From contig JANXZM010000043.1 in NCBI GenBank assembly GCA_025355505.1, forward strand, positions 1-38,329: 38,329 nt of DNA. The letters run 5' to 3'. The translations under genes and the position numbers were made by a program. This document shows positions 7,066 through 15,510 of this stretch, one piece after another. This stretch comes from Acidobacteriaceae bacterium. GTDB lineage: Bacteria > Acidobacteriota > Terriglobia > Terriglobales > Acidobacteriaceae. Each line of letters begins with the position of its first letter. Within the stretch, counting starts at the first letter, position 1. The notes beneath the pieces are model-generated. The model was not told where the DNA came from. It made no database searches and was given only the letters and a program-made list of their open reading frames with translations.

Positions 7066-9201
7066 ATGCGAAAGCAACTGCTGGGTCTCTTGGTTCCGCT
7101 GATGGCGTTCGTGCTGATCGCCGATGCGGCTGACATGACGGGCAAGGGGGTGGCCGCGAGCGCTGCGCTGCAGAAGCTCGAGGTCGCACACAGCCAGGAC
7201 GGATTGCGGGTCGAGTTCAAAGCGAAGGGCACACTGGCGCCCAAACTGACGACGCTCGATTCTCCGGCACGCATCGTCATCGACTTTCCCAACACCGTGA
7301 TGGCGACGGCGCAGAGCCGCATTAGCGTTGGCCAAGACGGGGTGAAAGACGTCCGCGTCGGGATGGACGGGCAGGTTCCGCCCAACACCCGCGTGGTGGT
7401 CGATCTCTCCGCCAGCCGCCAGCATGAACTGGTGGCGGGTCCCGACGGGAGCTTCATTCTTATTCTGAAGACCGCAAATCACGACGCCGTGCTGGCCCAT
7501 CGCCAAGCGGCGCCGGGCGCCCAACCTGTGGCCAAGACGGCAGCGCCGAAACTGGTGCTGGCTTCGGCTAAGGCGTCTCCGGTGGCGTCGTTTCCGGTAA
7601 CGCCGGTCCCGGCAACCTTGGCTCCGACAAAGACGGTTGCGGCCAGTTCGGCCGCGGCAGAGAACCCGGAGAAACCTTCGGACTTCGCCTTCGTCGAGCC
7701 CAAGTACTCGGTCAAAGAGGGCAAAGCTGACGACAGAGCTGCCCCACCGGCCGCAAAGGCCCAGGAAGCCGCAGGTCGTTTCGCCGACAAGACTGCAGCG
7801 GAACTGGTTGTCACCAATTCCAATGCGGCCATCTCAGAAGCTGCGGGCAACGGGCAGGCCATCCAGCCAGCCGTGAACCTGGCCGCTGAGCAGAAGGTCC
7901 AGATGGAACAGAAGCCGGCCGCCAGCGGGGTCAAGTACACGGGCGAGCCCATCTCGGTCAATCTTAAGGATGTGGATCTGAAAGACTTCTTCCGCCTGAT
8001 TCACGAGATCAGCGGTCTGAATGTCGTGCTCGATCCCATGGTCCACGGCAATCTGACGATCGTGCTCGATGATGTGCCGTGGGATCAGGCGCTGGACATC
8101 GTGCTCAAAAACAACGAGCTGTCGCGCCAACTGGACGGCAATGTCCTGCGCGTCGCCACCGTGGATACGTTGAGGAAGGAAGCCGAGGGCCGGCGCGCCC
8201 AAATCGATGCCGAGGCGCTGGCGGTAGACAAAGTCAGCATCACGCGTTTCCTCAGCTACGCCCATGCCAAGGACGTACTACTGCCGGTCAAGAAATTCCT
8301 GAGTCAGCGCGGCGACGTGGTCGCGGATGAACGCACCAACGCGTTGATCGTCAACGACATTCCTGGGGTTCTGCCGCAGATCGACCGCATCATCCAGCAG
8401 ATGGACCGCAAGACGCAGGAAGTCGAAATTGAAGCGCGCGTAGTGGCTGCCACTCGCAGCTTCGCTCGCGACATCGGCGTGCAACTCGGTCTGGGCTGGG
8501 GCAACGGCACAACCGCCGTTGGCGGGGTGCAAGGTGTTGGAACCACGCCGACCACCGTCGGTTCAGGAGTCGTACCAAATCCGTTGTACATCATCAGCGG
8601 CAACCCGACAACCGGGAGTCAGATTCCGTTGTTTTCGAACCTGGGTGCAACCGGGCCGACCAGTGGTTTGCAATTTTTGAACGCCACCAACAACATGCGG
8701 ATCGACCTTCTGCTAACGATGGCCGAGTCGCGCGGGTTGCTGAAAGTTCTTTCCCGTCCGCGTATCGTCACGCAGAACAACATTCAGGCGGTGGTGAAAC
8801 AGGGCGTGCGCGTACCGATCACGACCCTGGCGCAATTGGGAGGTCCGCCGACCGTTACCTACGTCGATGCTTTCCTGCGACTGACCGTGACTCCGCAGAT
8901 CACGTCGGAAGGAACCATCTTCCTCAACGTGGATGTGGAAAACACCTTGCCTGACTTTGGCCACACGCTCCAGGGCAATCCGACTCTGATCACGCAGCAG
9001 GCGACCACGCAAGTGCTGGTCACCGACGGCGGCACGGTCGTGATTGGCGGCGTTATCCAGACCCAGAACTCGCTCAGTGTCTCGCAGGTTCCGCTGCTCG
9101 GCGATATCCCGTACCTTGGCAACCTGTTCAAGCATCGTTCGGTGCAAACGACAAATCAGGAGCTGATTTTCTTCATTACTCCGCGCATCATTCAGACGTA
9201 A
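7066..9201 (+). CDS. pilQ: Type IV pilus secretin PilQ
   Basis: PilQ forms the outer-membrane ring through which the pilus passes. The 711-aa protein has a signal peptide (about 1-21), one AMIN domain (about 35-130, LQKLEVAHSQDGLRVEF...) and a long Ala/Lys/Pro linker (about 140-290). Then come an STN/N0 domain (about 298-370, ISVNLKDVDLKDFFRLI), an N1 domain (about 385-450) and the secretin barrel (about 455-709). The barrel has the hallmark VPLLGDIPYLGNLF near residue 675 and ends ELIFFITPRII. Peptidoglycan binding by AMIN would anchor the ring. GGGAGATAGGG precedes the ATG. It is the last gene of the operon and is followed by a hairpin at 9224-9274. Confidence 0.95.
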   Translation: MRKQLLGLLVPLMAFVLIADAADMTGKGVAASAALQKLEVAHSQDGLRVEFKAKGTLAPKLTTLDSPARIVIDFPNTVMATAQSRISVGQDGVKDVRVGMDGQVPPNTRVVVDLSASRQHELVAGPDGSFILILKTANHDAVLAHRQAAPGAQPVAKTAAPKLVLASAKASPVASFPVTPVPATLAPTKTVAASSAAAENPEKPSDFAFVEPKYSVKEGKADDRAAPPAAKAQEAAGRFADKTAAELVVTNSNAAISEAAGNGQAIQPAVNLAAEQKVQMEQKPAASGVKYTGEPISVNLKDVDLKDFFRLIHEISGLNVVLDPMVHGNLTIVLDDVPWDQALDIVLKNNELSRQLDGNVLRVATVDTLRKEAEGRRAQIDAEALAVDKVSITRFLSYAHAKDVLLPVKKFLSQRGDVVADERTNALIVNDIPGVLPQIDRIIQQMDRKTQEVEIEARVVAATRSFARDIGVQLGLGWGNGTTAVGGVQGVGTTPTTVGSGVVPNPLYIISGNPTTGSQIPLFSNLGATGPTSGLQFLNATNNMRIDLLLTMAESRGLLKVLSRPRIVTQNNIQAVVKQGVRVPITTLAQLGGPPTVTYVDAFLRLTVTPQITSEGTIFLNVDVENTLPDFGHTLQGNPTLITQQATTQVLVTDGGTVVIGGVIQTQNSLSVSQVPLLGDIPYLGNLFKHRSVQTTNQELIFFITPRIIQT

Positions 9202-9223
9202 GCGCGAAGTTAGAACGAGCCAC

Positions 9224-9274
9224 AGCCGCCGGCTTTCTCGGAGAACCTGCCGAGTGCCCGGCGGCTTCGCTTTT
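9224..9274 (+). terminator. Terminator-like hairpin after pilQ
   Basis: AGCCGCCGG (9224-9232) pairs with CCGGCGGCT (9257-9265). Inside it, CTCGG and CCGAG form a second stem. TCGCTTTT follows, so it can serve as an intrinsic terminator for the pilus operon. Confidence 0.65.
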
Positions 9275-9311
9275 GCCGGAAACCGCTTCCATCTGCTCAC
9301 TTCGAGCGCCC

Positions 9312-9320
9312 TGCTACACT
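9312..9320 (+). promoter_or_regulatory. Extended -10 element, possibly for a leaderless pepP-like mRNA
   Basis: TGCTACACT reads as an extended -10 box (TGN-TACACT). Only 7 nt separate its last base from the ATG at 9328, so transcription would begin at or beside the start codon. There is no Shine-Dalgarno sequence ahead of this ATG or of the in-frame ATGs at 9343 and 9358. No good -35 is seen. Confidence 0.45.
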
Positions 9321-9327
9321 CCTTGCC

Positions 9328-10476
9328 ATGCACCGCACGGCTATGCACCCGACTGCCATGGACCACGGTGGACGCCTGCGTCGACTCCAAGCTTCGCTGT
9401 TGAGCCACAAGCTTGACTGCCTGCTGATTGCGCACCTTCCCAATGTTCACTATCTCTGCGGCTTTACGGGCAGTGCAGCTGCTTTGGTGGTCTCGGAGCG
9501 TGGTTCCATCCTTTTTACTGACGGACGCTACCGCACCCAGGCAAAAGAGGAAGTAAAGGGCGCGAGCGGCAATACTGTGAACGTTGTCATCGCTCGCAAG
9601 TCTCCGCTGGTGGCGGCGGCGGAGTGGCTGGCCAGGCAGCGCAGGAGTTCGACGCCGGCATCATTGACGCCAACGGCGTTGGGCATCGAGCCGGAGTCGA
9701 TCACCGCTGGCATGCGCGACCGGCTCGCGTCTGTGCTGAAAGGGAAGGCGCGCCTGCGGTCCGCGCCACCGCTGGTCGAGCAAGCGCGCATGGTGAAGGA
9801 CGCTGCCGAGATCCAGCGCATTCGGCGAGCGGTTGAACTCGGTGCCAGTCTTTTCCAGGTAGCATGCAAGAAAATACGGCCGGGCGTGAGTGAGGTGGAA
9901 GTCGCCGCCGCCATGGAATACGAGGCTCGTTGTGCGGGTGCCGAAGGCATGTCCTTCCCGACCATACTCGCTTCCGGAACCCGGTCGGCGATTGTGCATG
10001 GCCGAGCGTCGGGCGCGCGCATTCCGCGGCGCGGGTTCGTGGTCTGTGATTTTGGTGTTATACTCGCCGATTATTGTTCGGATCGCACGCGAACGGTGCA
10101 TGTCGGACAGCCGTCGGGAGACGCTCGACGGCTGTATGAAGCCGTGTTGGAAGCGCAGCAGGCTGCCATTGCAGCGGTTGGTCCGGGCGTGACTGCCGCC
10201 GAAGTGGATGGCGCCGCGCGTCGTGTGCTTCGCAAGCGGAAACTCGCCCGGTACTTCACCCATTCGACCGGGCATGGTTTAGGATTGGAGATACACGAGG
10301 CACCAAGGCTGGCAGCGGGACAAACCCAGATGCTGGAGCCGGGGATGGTGATTACGATTGAGCCTGGCGCGTACATCCCTGGGAAGTGGGGTGTGCGGAT
10401 CGAAGATGTGGTGCTGGTTACGTCTTCGGGCTGCGAAGTGCTGACGCCCGCGGATAAAGAACTGGTGATTATTTAG
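9328..10476 (+). CDS. Xaa-Pro peptidase (M24B family aminopeptidase P-like)
   Basis: This is a cytoplasmic dimetal peptidase that removes residues N-terminal to proline or splits Xaa-Pro dipeptides. The 382-aa protein has a creatinase N-like domain (about 10-145) and a pita-bread catalytic domain (about 150-380). All five metal ligands are visible: Asp in VVCDFG, Asp in CSDRTRT, His in TGHGLGLEIH, Glu in TIEPGAY and Glu in RIEDVV. Length and the YLCGFTGSAAALVV start fit the YqhT/PepQ-type short enzymes. Three in-frame ATGs (9328, 9343, 9358) compete. I keep the first because of the -10 element just upstream. In Acidobacteria, as in Bacillus, the gene lies next to accB. Confidence 0.9.
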   Translation: MHRTAMHPTAMDHGGRLRRLQASLLSHKLDCLLIAHLPNVHYLCGFTGSAAALVVSERGSILFTDGRYRTQAKEEVKGASGNTVNVVIARKSPLVAAAEWLARQRRSSTPASLTPTALGIEPESITAGMRDRLASVLKGKARLRSAPPLVEQARMVKDAAEIQRIRRAVELGASLFQVACKKIRPGVSEVEVAAAMEYEARCAGAEGMSFPTILASGTRSAIVHGRASGARIPRRGFVVCDFGVILADYCSDRTRTVHVGQPSGDARRLYEAVLEAQQAAIAAVGPGVTAAEVDGAARRVLRKRKLARYFTHSTGHGLGLEIHEAPRLAAGQTQMLEPGMVITIEPGAYIPGKWGVRIEDVVLVTSSGCEVLTPADKELVII

Positions 10477-10503
10477 CAGAGACGAGGCTTGCCGCGTCTC
10501 TAC
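10477..10503. repeat. GAGACG-type palindromic repeat
   Basis: GAGACGAGGC-TT-GCCGCGTCTC (10480-10501) is a 10-bp inverted repeat with one mismatch, flanked by CA and TAC. It fills most of the gap between the peptidase stop and accB. The same unit recurs at 13840-13868 and, degenerate, at 2347-2378. Confidence 0.8.
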
Positions 10504-10531
10504 ACACGAAACGCGGGACCCGCCCTTATCC

Positions 10532-11002
10532 ATGAATCAAAAAGAGCTGAGAGAGCTTATCGAGTTCTTAGTCGAAAAAGACATTGCCGAGTTTGAACTG
10601 GAGCGCGGCGATGTCAAGGTGAAGATCAAGCGCGCCACCGAGCCGTTGCCCGCGCCAGAATCGCGCTATGGCGCGGTTCACCCCACGCCGGTTCCTGCTT
10701 CCGCGACCGGCCGGGTCGATCTGGCAGCGAACGCCGGCGTGTCTGAACCTGAGGAAGTCTTGCACATTGTGAAGTCGCCGATCGTGGGCACCTTTTACGA
10801 ATCGCCGTCGCCCGGATCCCCGCCCTTTGCCAAAGTCGGCGATCCCCTGGAAGTCGGTCAGGTGTTGTGCATTGTTGAAGCGATGAAGCTGATGAATGAA
10901 ATCGAATGCGACGTGGCGGGAGAGTTGGTCAAGATGTTGGTCGCGAACGGCCAGCCCATCGAGTACGGTCAGGAACTGTTCGCCGTCCGACCGGTAAAGT
11001 AA
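10532..11002 (+). CDS. accB: Biotin carboxyl carrier protein of acetyl-CoA carboxylase
   Basis: AccB carries biotin between the carboxylase and carboxyltransferase half-reactions that make malonyl-CoA for fatty acid synthesis. The 156-aa length is typical. The N-terminal helix-rich segment is followed by a Pro/Ala linker (about 36-75) and a biotinyl domain (about 78-155). The biotin attachment motif is EAMKLM with K119, and the thumb segment is FYESPSPGSPPF. It lies 85 bp upstream of accC and is almost certainly co-transcribed with it. No clear Shine-Dalgarno sequence precedes the ATG. Confidence 0.96.
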   Translation: MNQKELRELIEFLVEKDIAEFELERGDVKVKIKRATEPLPAPESRYGAVHPTPVPASATGRVDLAANAGVSEPEEVLHIVKSPIVGTFYESPSPGSPPFAKVGDPLEVGQVLCIVEAMKLMNEIECDVAGELVKMLVANGQPIEYGQELFAVRPVK

Positions 11003-11087
11003 TGGATGTTGGTTCGACTGACGTTAGCTCGAATAGCGCCCGAGCGCCCAGGGCAGATCATCCAAGGCAGATCATTCCAGGCACATC

Positions 11088-12449
11088 ATGTTCAAGAAAA
11101 TTCTGGTAGCGAATCGCGGAGAGATTGCGCTGCGCGTCATTTGCGCATGCAAGGAACTCGGCATCCGCTCGGTCGCCATTTACAGTGAGGCGGACCGGAA
11201 TTCGCTCCACGTGCGCTTTGCCGATGAAGCGATTTGCATTGGGCCTCCGCAACTGGCGCTGAGTTATCTCAACATCCCCGCCGTCATCAGCGCGGCTGAG
11301 ATCGCGAACGTGGACGCCATCCATCCCGGTTATGGCCTGCTTTCGGAAAACGCCAACTTCGCCGAAGTCTGCGAAGCCTGTCACATCAAATTTATTGGGC
11401 CGACTCCTGACGTCATCCGGCTCATGGGCGAAAAAGAAAAGGCTCGCGCCGCCATGAAGCAGTACGGTGTGCCGATCCTTCCCGGTTCGGACGGCGTGAT
11501 CGCCTCCGATGGAGAAGCTTGCGAGTGGGCGCGGACGGTTGGTTTCCCGGTTATCCTCAAGGCCACGGCGGGCGGTGGCGGGCGGGGCATGCGCATTGTT
11601 CGTAAGGAAGATGAATTGCCCGCGCTTTACCGTCAGGCGCAGTCGGAGGCCTCGGCCGCCTTCGGCAATGGCGATCTCTATCTGGAAAAGTATGTCGAGA
11701 ACCCGCGCCACATCGAATTCCAGGTGTTGGCCGACGAACACGGCAACGTGGTCAGTCTGGGAGAACGCGAGTGCTCGATTCAGCGGCGGCATCAGAAGTT
11801 GCTCGAAGAGTCGCCGTCGGTGCGGGTCACGCCCGAGCTGCGCAAGGAAATTGGAGACGTGATCAGTAAGACGCTCAGCCAGGTCGGCTACCACAATGCC
11901 GGCACCATCGAATTCCTCATGGACCAGGATAAGCGGCTGTATTTCATCGAGATGAACACGCGCATCCAGGTGGAGCATCCGGTCACCGAAATGGTCACCG
12001 ACGTGGACCTGGTGAAAAGTCAGCTCATGATCGCCGCGGGCGCAAAGCTTTCCGATGTGTTGCAAGGCCCCATCGTGCATCGCGGACACGCGATCGAGTG
12101 CCGCATCAATGCCGAGCATCCGGAGAAGTTCACGCCTTCGGCGGGCAAGATCACGACCTTCAACCCCCCGGGAGGGACGGGCGTGCGCATCGACACGGCC
12201 GCCTATGCCGAAGGCACGATTCCTCCATACTATGACTCGCTCATTGCCAAGCTGGTGGTGCGTGGCAAGGATCGCAGCGAAGCTATCTCGCGCATGAGTC
12301 GGGCCCTGGAAATGTTTATCGTGGAAGGAATCTACACGACGATTCCGCTGCACCGGCGAATTTTGGCGGACCCGGATTTCCGTGCGGGCAATTTCGATAC
12401 CGGGTTCATTGAGAGATTCCTGGCGAAAAAATCGGAGACGGCGGGGTAG
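11088..12449 (+). CDS. accC: Biotin carboxylase subunit of acetyl-CoA carboxylase
   Basis: AccC carboxylates the biotin on AccB with ATP and bicarbonate. The 453-aa protein matches family length and shows all landmarks. These are the N-terminal [18 protein letters not shown], the ATP-grasp glycine loop [14 protein letters not shown] (about residue 158), the [15 protein letters not shown] segment, the catalytic region [16 protein letters not shown] (about 287-302) and the C-terminal [18 protein letters not shown]. It follows accB. The carboxyltransferase genes accA and accD are not in the window. Confidence 0.97.
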   Translation: MFKKILVANRGEIALRVICACKELGIRSVAIYSEADRNSLHVRFADEAICIGPPQLALSYLNIPAVISAAEIANVDAIHPGYGLLSENANFAEVCEACHIKFIGPTPDVIRLMGEKEKARAAMKQYGVPILPGSDGVIASDGEACEWARTVGFPVILKATAGGGGRGMRIVRKEDELPALYRQAQSEASAAFGNGDLYLEKYVENPRHIEFQVLADEHGNVVSLGERECSIQRRHQKLLEESPSVRVTPELRKEIGDVISKTLSQVGYHNAGTIEFLMDQDKRLYFIEMNTRIQVEHPVTEMVTDVDLVKSQLMIAAGAKLSDVLQGPIVHRGHAIECRINAEHPEKFTPSAGKITTFNPPGGTGVRIDTAAYAEGTIPPYYDSLIAKLVVRGKDRSEAISRMSRALEMFIVEGIYTTIPLHRRILADPDFRAGNFDTGFIERFLAKKSETAG

Positions 12450-12501
12450 GGACTGGTATCAAGCATCGTGAGCGCCGGCGCGTCGTGAGAATGCAAGGCT
12501 A

Positions 12502-13197
12502 ATGACCGACATCGCAAAGACAATCAACGATCTTCCGCACTTTAAGGTGTCCGCCATACGGAAAGGCGAGGGCGGTGACAGCGGGCGCGCTGACTTCGAG
12601 CTCGCCGGTGTATTTGACCGAACCGAAGGCGTGAACGAAGGTCGATGCTGGCTGCTTCTCCCTCGAAAAGACGTTCTGATTGATTTCACCGGTGAGCTAA
12701 AATCTCTTGAGGCCGGTACGGGTGCCGCACTCTATCAAACCTCCGAAGAGCCTATGCCCGACATGGTTGGTTTGGCATTTGCCTATCTTGGTCCGCAGTG
12801 GGCGCCGTATCACGTCTGGATGGTCACTGAGCCGAAGTGGAGATGGGATAGAAAGTTGTTCCACGCGGTCGACGCGAATGCCAGGAAAATAGAGGGGAAC
12901 GGTGTCTCCATTGTTGACGGACAGGAAGTAAAAGAATGGATCGAGATCAAGAAGATCGGGCAAGAGAGTCACCTTTCGAGATATTATCCGGTCTTTCCTG
13001 ACGGGAAAACTACTCTTCCGCCGATCGGTCCCGACGGAGTCGTCAGAGGTGGATGGGGTCATGTTCACTGTGAAATTTGCGATGCGCACATAGTTGCTGA
13101 AAGCTACGGATACATAGATCCGGGGGAACACTGGGTCTGCGAGGCATGTTACGACAAATATGTCGTAAGTCTTGACCTCTCGTTTATCAAGACATGA
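12502..13197 (+). CDS. Unrecognised protein with C-terminal zinc-ribbon-like motif
   Basis: I do not recognise this 231-aa protein. It has no signal peptide or membrane helix. Residues 1-175 are acidic, mixed alpha/beta and Trp-rich (GPQWAPYHVWMVTEPKWRW around 97-115). The C-terminus has CEIC (about residue 194) and CEAC (about residue 215), a likely four-Cys zinc ribbon. DNA composition appears somewhat more AT-rich than the flanking accC and thiE. Its stop overlaps the thiE start by 4 nt (ATGA at 13194-13197), so it is translationally coupled to thiE. No Shine-Dalgarno is evident before the ATG at 12502. It may be a late insertion between accC and thiE; a function in thiamine synthesis is not supported by any motif. 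Confidence 0.75.
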   Translation: MTDIAKTINDLPHFKVSAIRKGEGGDSGRADFELAGVFDRTEGVNEGRCWLLLPRKDVLIDFTGELKSLEAGTGAALYQTSEEPMPDMVGLAFAYLGPQWAPYHVWMVTEPKWRWDRKLFHAVDANARKIEGNGVSIVDGQEVKEWIEIKKIGQESHLSRYYPVFPDGKTTLPPIGPDGVVRGGWGHVHCEICDAHIVAESYGYIDPGEHWVCEACYDKYVVSLDLSFIKT

Positions 13198-13808
13198 ATC
13201 CACTTCCCCGGCTATATGCGATTCTCGACGCTGCGTATTTCTCCGATGCCGGGGGAATGTTCACCGCCGCCGAGGAACTCACGTCTGCCGGCTGCACCCT
13301 GCTCCAATACCGCAACAAGTCGGGCAGCGCGCGCCGCATGCTCGACGAGGCGCGGGAACTCAGAGCGCGCCTCGGAGCAGGCGTCAAGCTCATCATGAAC
13401 GACCGTGCCGATCTCTGTCTGGCCGCTGGCTTCGACGGGTTACATGTTGGCCAGGATGATCTCTCGGCTCAGTCGGCGCGGCGTATCCTTGGCCCCGCTC
13501 GCTGGCTCGGAGTATCAACGCACAATCCCGAGCAACTTGCGGAAGCCGATCAAACTTCCGCCGACTATCTCGCCATCGGCCCCGTCTTTGCGACCTCCAG
13601 TAAGGCCAATCCTGATCCTGTCGTCGGACTCGAAGGCGTTCGTCGGGCAAGGGAACTGACGCGCAAGCCTCTGGTTGCGATCGGCGGCATTACTCGTGCC
13701 AACTCCCGCTCCGTTATCGATGCCGGAGCCGACGCCGTGGCGGTGATATCCGACTTGATACGGGAGCCACGCAAATCAGCAGAGGAATTTTTGAGGGTTC
13801 TGGGGTAA
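13194..13808 (+). CDS. thiE: Thiamine-phosphate synthase
   Basis: ThiE joins HMP-pyrophosphate and the thiazole phosphate to form thiamine monophosphate. The 204-aa protein is a full-length TIM barrel. Family motifs are LLQYRNKSG (about residue 38), IMNDRADLCLAAGFDGLHVGQDDL (about 66-89), LGVSTHN, YLAIGPVFATSSKANPDPVVG (about 125-146) and the phosphate-binding AIGGIT...AGADAVAVISDL. Its start overlaps the upstream Zn-ribbon gene by 4 nt. The thiazole synthase gene thiG lies about 21 kb away on the other strand, so the pathway is scattered. No THI-box riboswitch was recognised upstream. Confidence 0.94.
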   Translation: MNPLPRLYAILDAAYFSDAGGMFTAAEELTSAGCTLLQYRNKSGSARRMLDEARELRARLGAGVKLIMNDRADLCLAAGFDGLHVGQDDLSAQSARRILGPARWLGVSTHNPEQLAEADQTSADYLAIGPVFATSSKANPDPVVGLEGVRRARELTRKPLVAIGGITRANSRSVIDAGADAVAVISDLIREPRKSAEEFLRVLG

Positions 13809-13839
13809 AGTGGAAAGCTCTTGCGGCGGATACGATCCC

Positions 13840-13900
13840 GTAGAGACGCGGCTTGCCGCGTCTCACGCAGCGGACGAAACGGGGCAAGCCCTGTCTCTAC
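13840..13900. repeat. Two GAGACG-type palindromic repeats in opposite orientation
   Basis: A perfect 10-bp inverted repeat GAGACGCGGC-TT-GCCGCGTCTC lies at 13843-13864. A second, inverted and degenerate unit (GGGGCAAGCCCTGTCTCTAC) follows at 13880-13899. The pair lies between thiE and the first permease gene and could also fold as one larger structure through GTAGAGAC and GTCTCTAC. Confidence 0.8.
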
Positions 13901-13934
13901 CGCGGAAGTTTTTTAGCAGCCCATTAGGAGGTTC

Positions 13935-15488
13935 GTGAGCACCAACGTTCAACCCCCAGTTCCAGCTTCGAGCGCCAGCGATTGGGCGCGGCATACCCAT
14001 CAGGACAAAGAGCTAGTCAAAGGTTTCGGCCTCACCAGCGCGACCATGCTGGTGATGGGATCCATGATCGGCTCGGGCATCTTTATTGTGTCCGCTGAGA
14101 TTTCCCGTGAGGTGACTTCGCCGGCGCTGCTGATTGGCGCCTGGCTCATCACTGGCTTTCTCACCATTGTCGGCGCGCTCACCTACGGCGAACTGGCGGC
14201 GATGATGCCTCGTGCGGGCGGACAGTATGTCTATCTGCGCGAGTCGCTCGGTCCACTTTGGGGATTTCTCTACGGCTGGACGCTGTTTCTCGTCATTCAG
14301 ACCGGCACAATCGCTGCTGTGGGCGTGGCTTTCGGCAAATTCCTCGGAATCTTCTGGCCGGCAATCTCCTCCAGTCATTGGATCGTCCACCTGTGGAAAG
14401 TGCCGAAGTTTGCAGTTGGCCCGATGATGCTCGGTGGCATGGATGTTGGACTGAACACGCAGAACTTTGTCGCCATCCTGATAGTGATTGCGCTCTCCAT
14501 CATCAACATTTTTGGCGTGAAGACGGGCGCTATCATCCAGAACATTTTTACCACCGCGAAAGTTTCCGCACTGCTGGGCCTGGTGCTCTTCGGAATCTTT
14601 CTTGGCCGGAATGCGCACGCAGTGGCCGCTAACTTCGGCGCCAACTTCTGGAACAATGCGGGCCTTGGCACGATGCATGACGTCGGCGGGGGCGTGCTCG
14701 TCTCGGCGCTTACCGCGCTCGCTATCGCTCAGGTCGGATCGCTGTTTTCCGCCGATGCCTGGAATAACGTTACCTTCACGGCGGGCGAGGTGAAAAACCC
14801 CAGCCGCAATCTCCCCCTGTCGCTGGCGATTGGTACCGGCGTTGTAATCGCGCTCTATATTGCGTGCAACTTTATTTATCTGAGCGCGCTGCCGCTCGTG
14901 GGCAGTCCGACGGGAACGACGCTGCTGGAACGCGGAATTCAGTATGCCAGCGAAGATCGCGTCGCTACGGCCGTGATGACGCAGATGTTTGGTTCCGCTG
15001 GTGGAGCGCTGATGGCGGTCGCCATCATGATTTCCGGCTTTGGCTGCTGCAACGGCTTGATTCTCTCCGGTGCCCGCGTTTACTACGCCATGGCCAAAGA
15101 TGGCCTGTTCTTTCGCAGCGTTGCCAAACTGCATCCCGGCTACAAGACGCCCGCCGTTTCCCTGATGGTGCAGATGGTTTGGACCTGCGTCCTCTGCATC
15201 TCCGGCAGTTACGGCCAGCTTCTCGACTACATTATTTTTGCGGTGCTGGTTTTTTACGTACTCACCATTTTCGGACTTTTTGTCCTGCGCCGCACTCACC
15301 CCGAGGCCGAGCGTCCGTACAAAGCCATCGGATACCCCGTTCTGCCCGCGATCTATATTGTGATTGCTTTGTTTATTGACGTGGTGCTGTTACGCTACAA
15401 ACCGCAATACACGTGGCCGGGACTGTTCATCGTGCTGCTCGGCATTCCGGTGTACTATATCTGGCGGCCGCGAACTGCGAGGGCTTAG
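13935..15488 (+). CDS. APC-family amino acid permease (first of two)
   Basis: An inner-membrane amino acid transporter of the amino acid-polyamine-organocation superfamily. The 517-aa protein has about 12 hydrophobic segments. The first holds the substrate-binding motif SMIGSGIFIVSAEI (about residues 41-54). The next segments, TYGELAAMMPRAGGQYVYLRESLG, resemble the SteT/LAT-type exchangers. The substrate cannot be assigned. Two unusual loops with Asn/Phe-rich sequence lie between helices 5-7. The GTG start at 13935 is taken from AGGAGG at 13926-13931; the spacing of 3 nt is shorter than usual, but no better start is in frame. It lies 22 bp upstream of a second permease, so they likely form an operon. 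Confidence 0.92.
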   Translation: MSTNVQPPVPASSASDWARHTHQDKELVKGFGLTSATMLVMGSMIGSGIFIVSAEISREVTSPALLIGAWLITGFLTIVGALTYGELAAMMPRAGGQYVYLRESLGPLWGFLYGWTLFLVIQTGTIAAVGVAFGKFLGIFWPAISSSHWIVHLWKVPKFAVGPMMLGGMDVGLNTQNFVAILIVIALSIINIFGVKTGAIIQNIFTTAKVSALLGLVLFGIFLGRNAHAVAANFGANFWNNAGLGTMHDVGGGVLVSALTALAIAQVGSLFSADAWNNVTFTAGEVKNPSRNLPLSLAIGTGVVIALYIACNFIYLSALPLVGSPTGTTLLERGIQYASEDRVATAVMTQMFGSAGGALMAVAIMISGFGCCNGLILSGARVYYAMAKDGLFFRSVAKLHPGYKTPAVSLMVQMVWTCVLCISGSYGQLLDYIIFAVLVFYVLTIFGLFVLRRTHPEAERPYKAIGYPVLPAIYIVIALFIDVVLLRYKPQYTWPGLFIVLLGIPVYYIWRPRTARA

Positions 15489-15510
15489 CCCTTAAGGAGA
15501 GATCCACGAA

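Noticed and set aside
11058-12353. 431-codon open frame on the minus strand
   Set aside because: It is the antisense shadow of accC, with Arg/His-rich composition and no family resemblance; the accC frame is unmistakable.
13809-13934. Riboswitch or attenuator ahead of the permease operon
   Set aside because: The strong secondary structure there is fully explained by two copies of a palindromic repeat found elsewhere in the window.
14013-15299. 428-codon open frame on the minus strand
   Set aside because: It is the antisense shadow of the first permease gene; polar, His/Gln/Arg-rich translation without domains.
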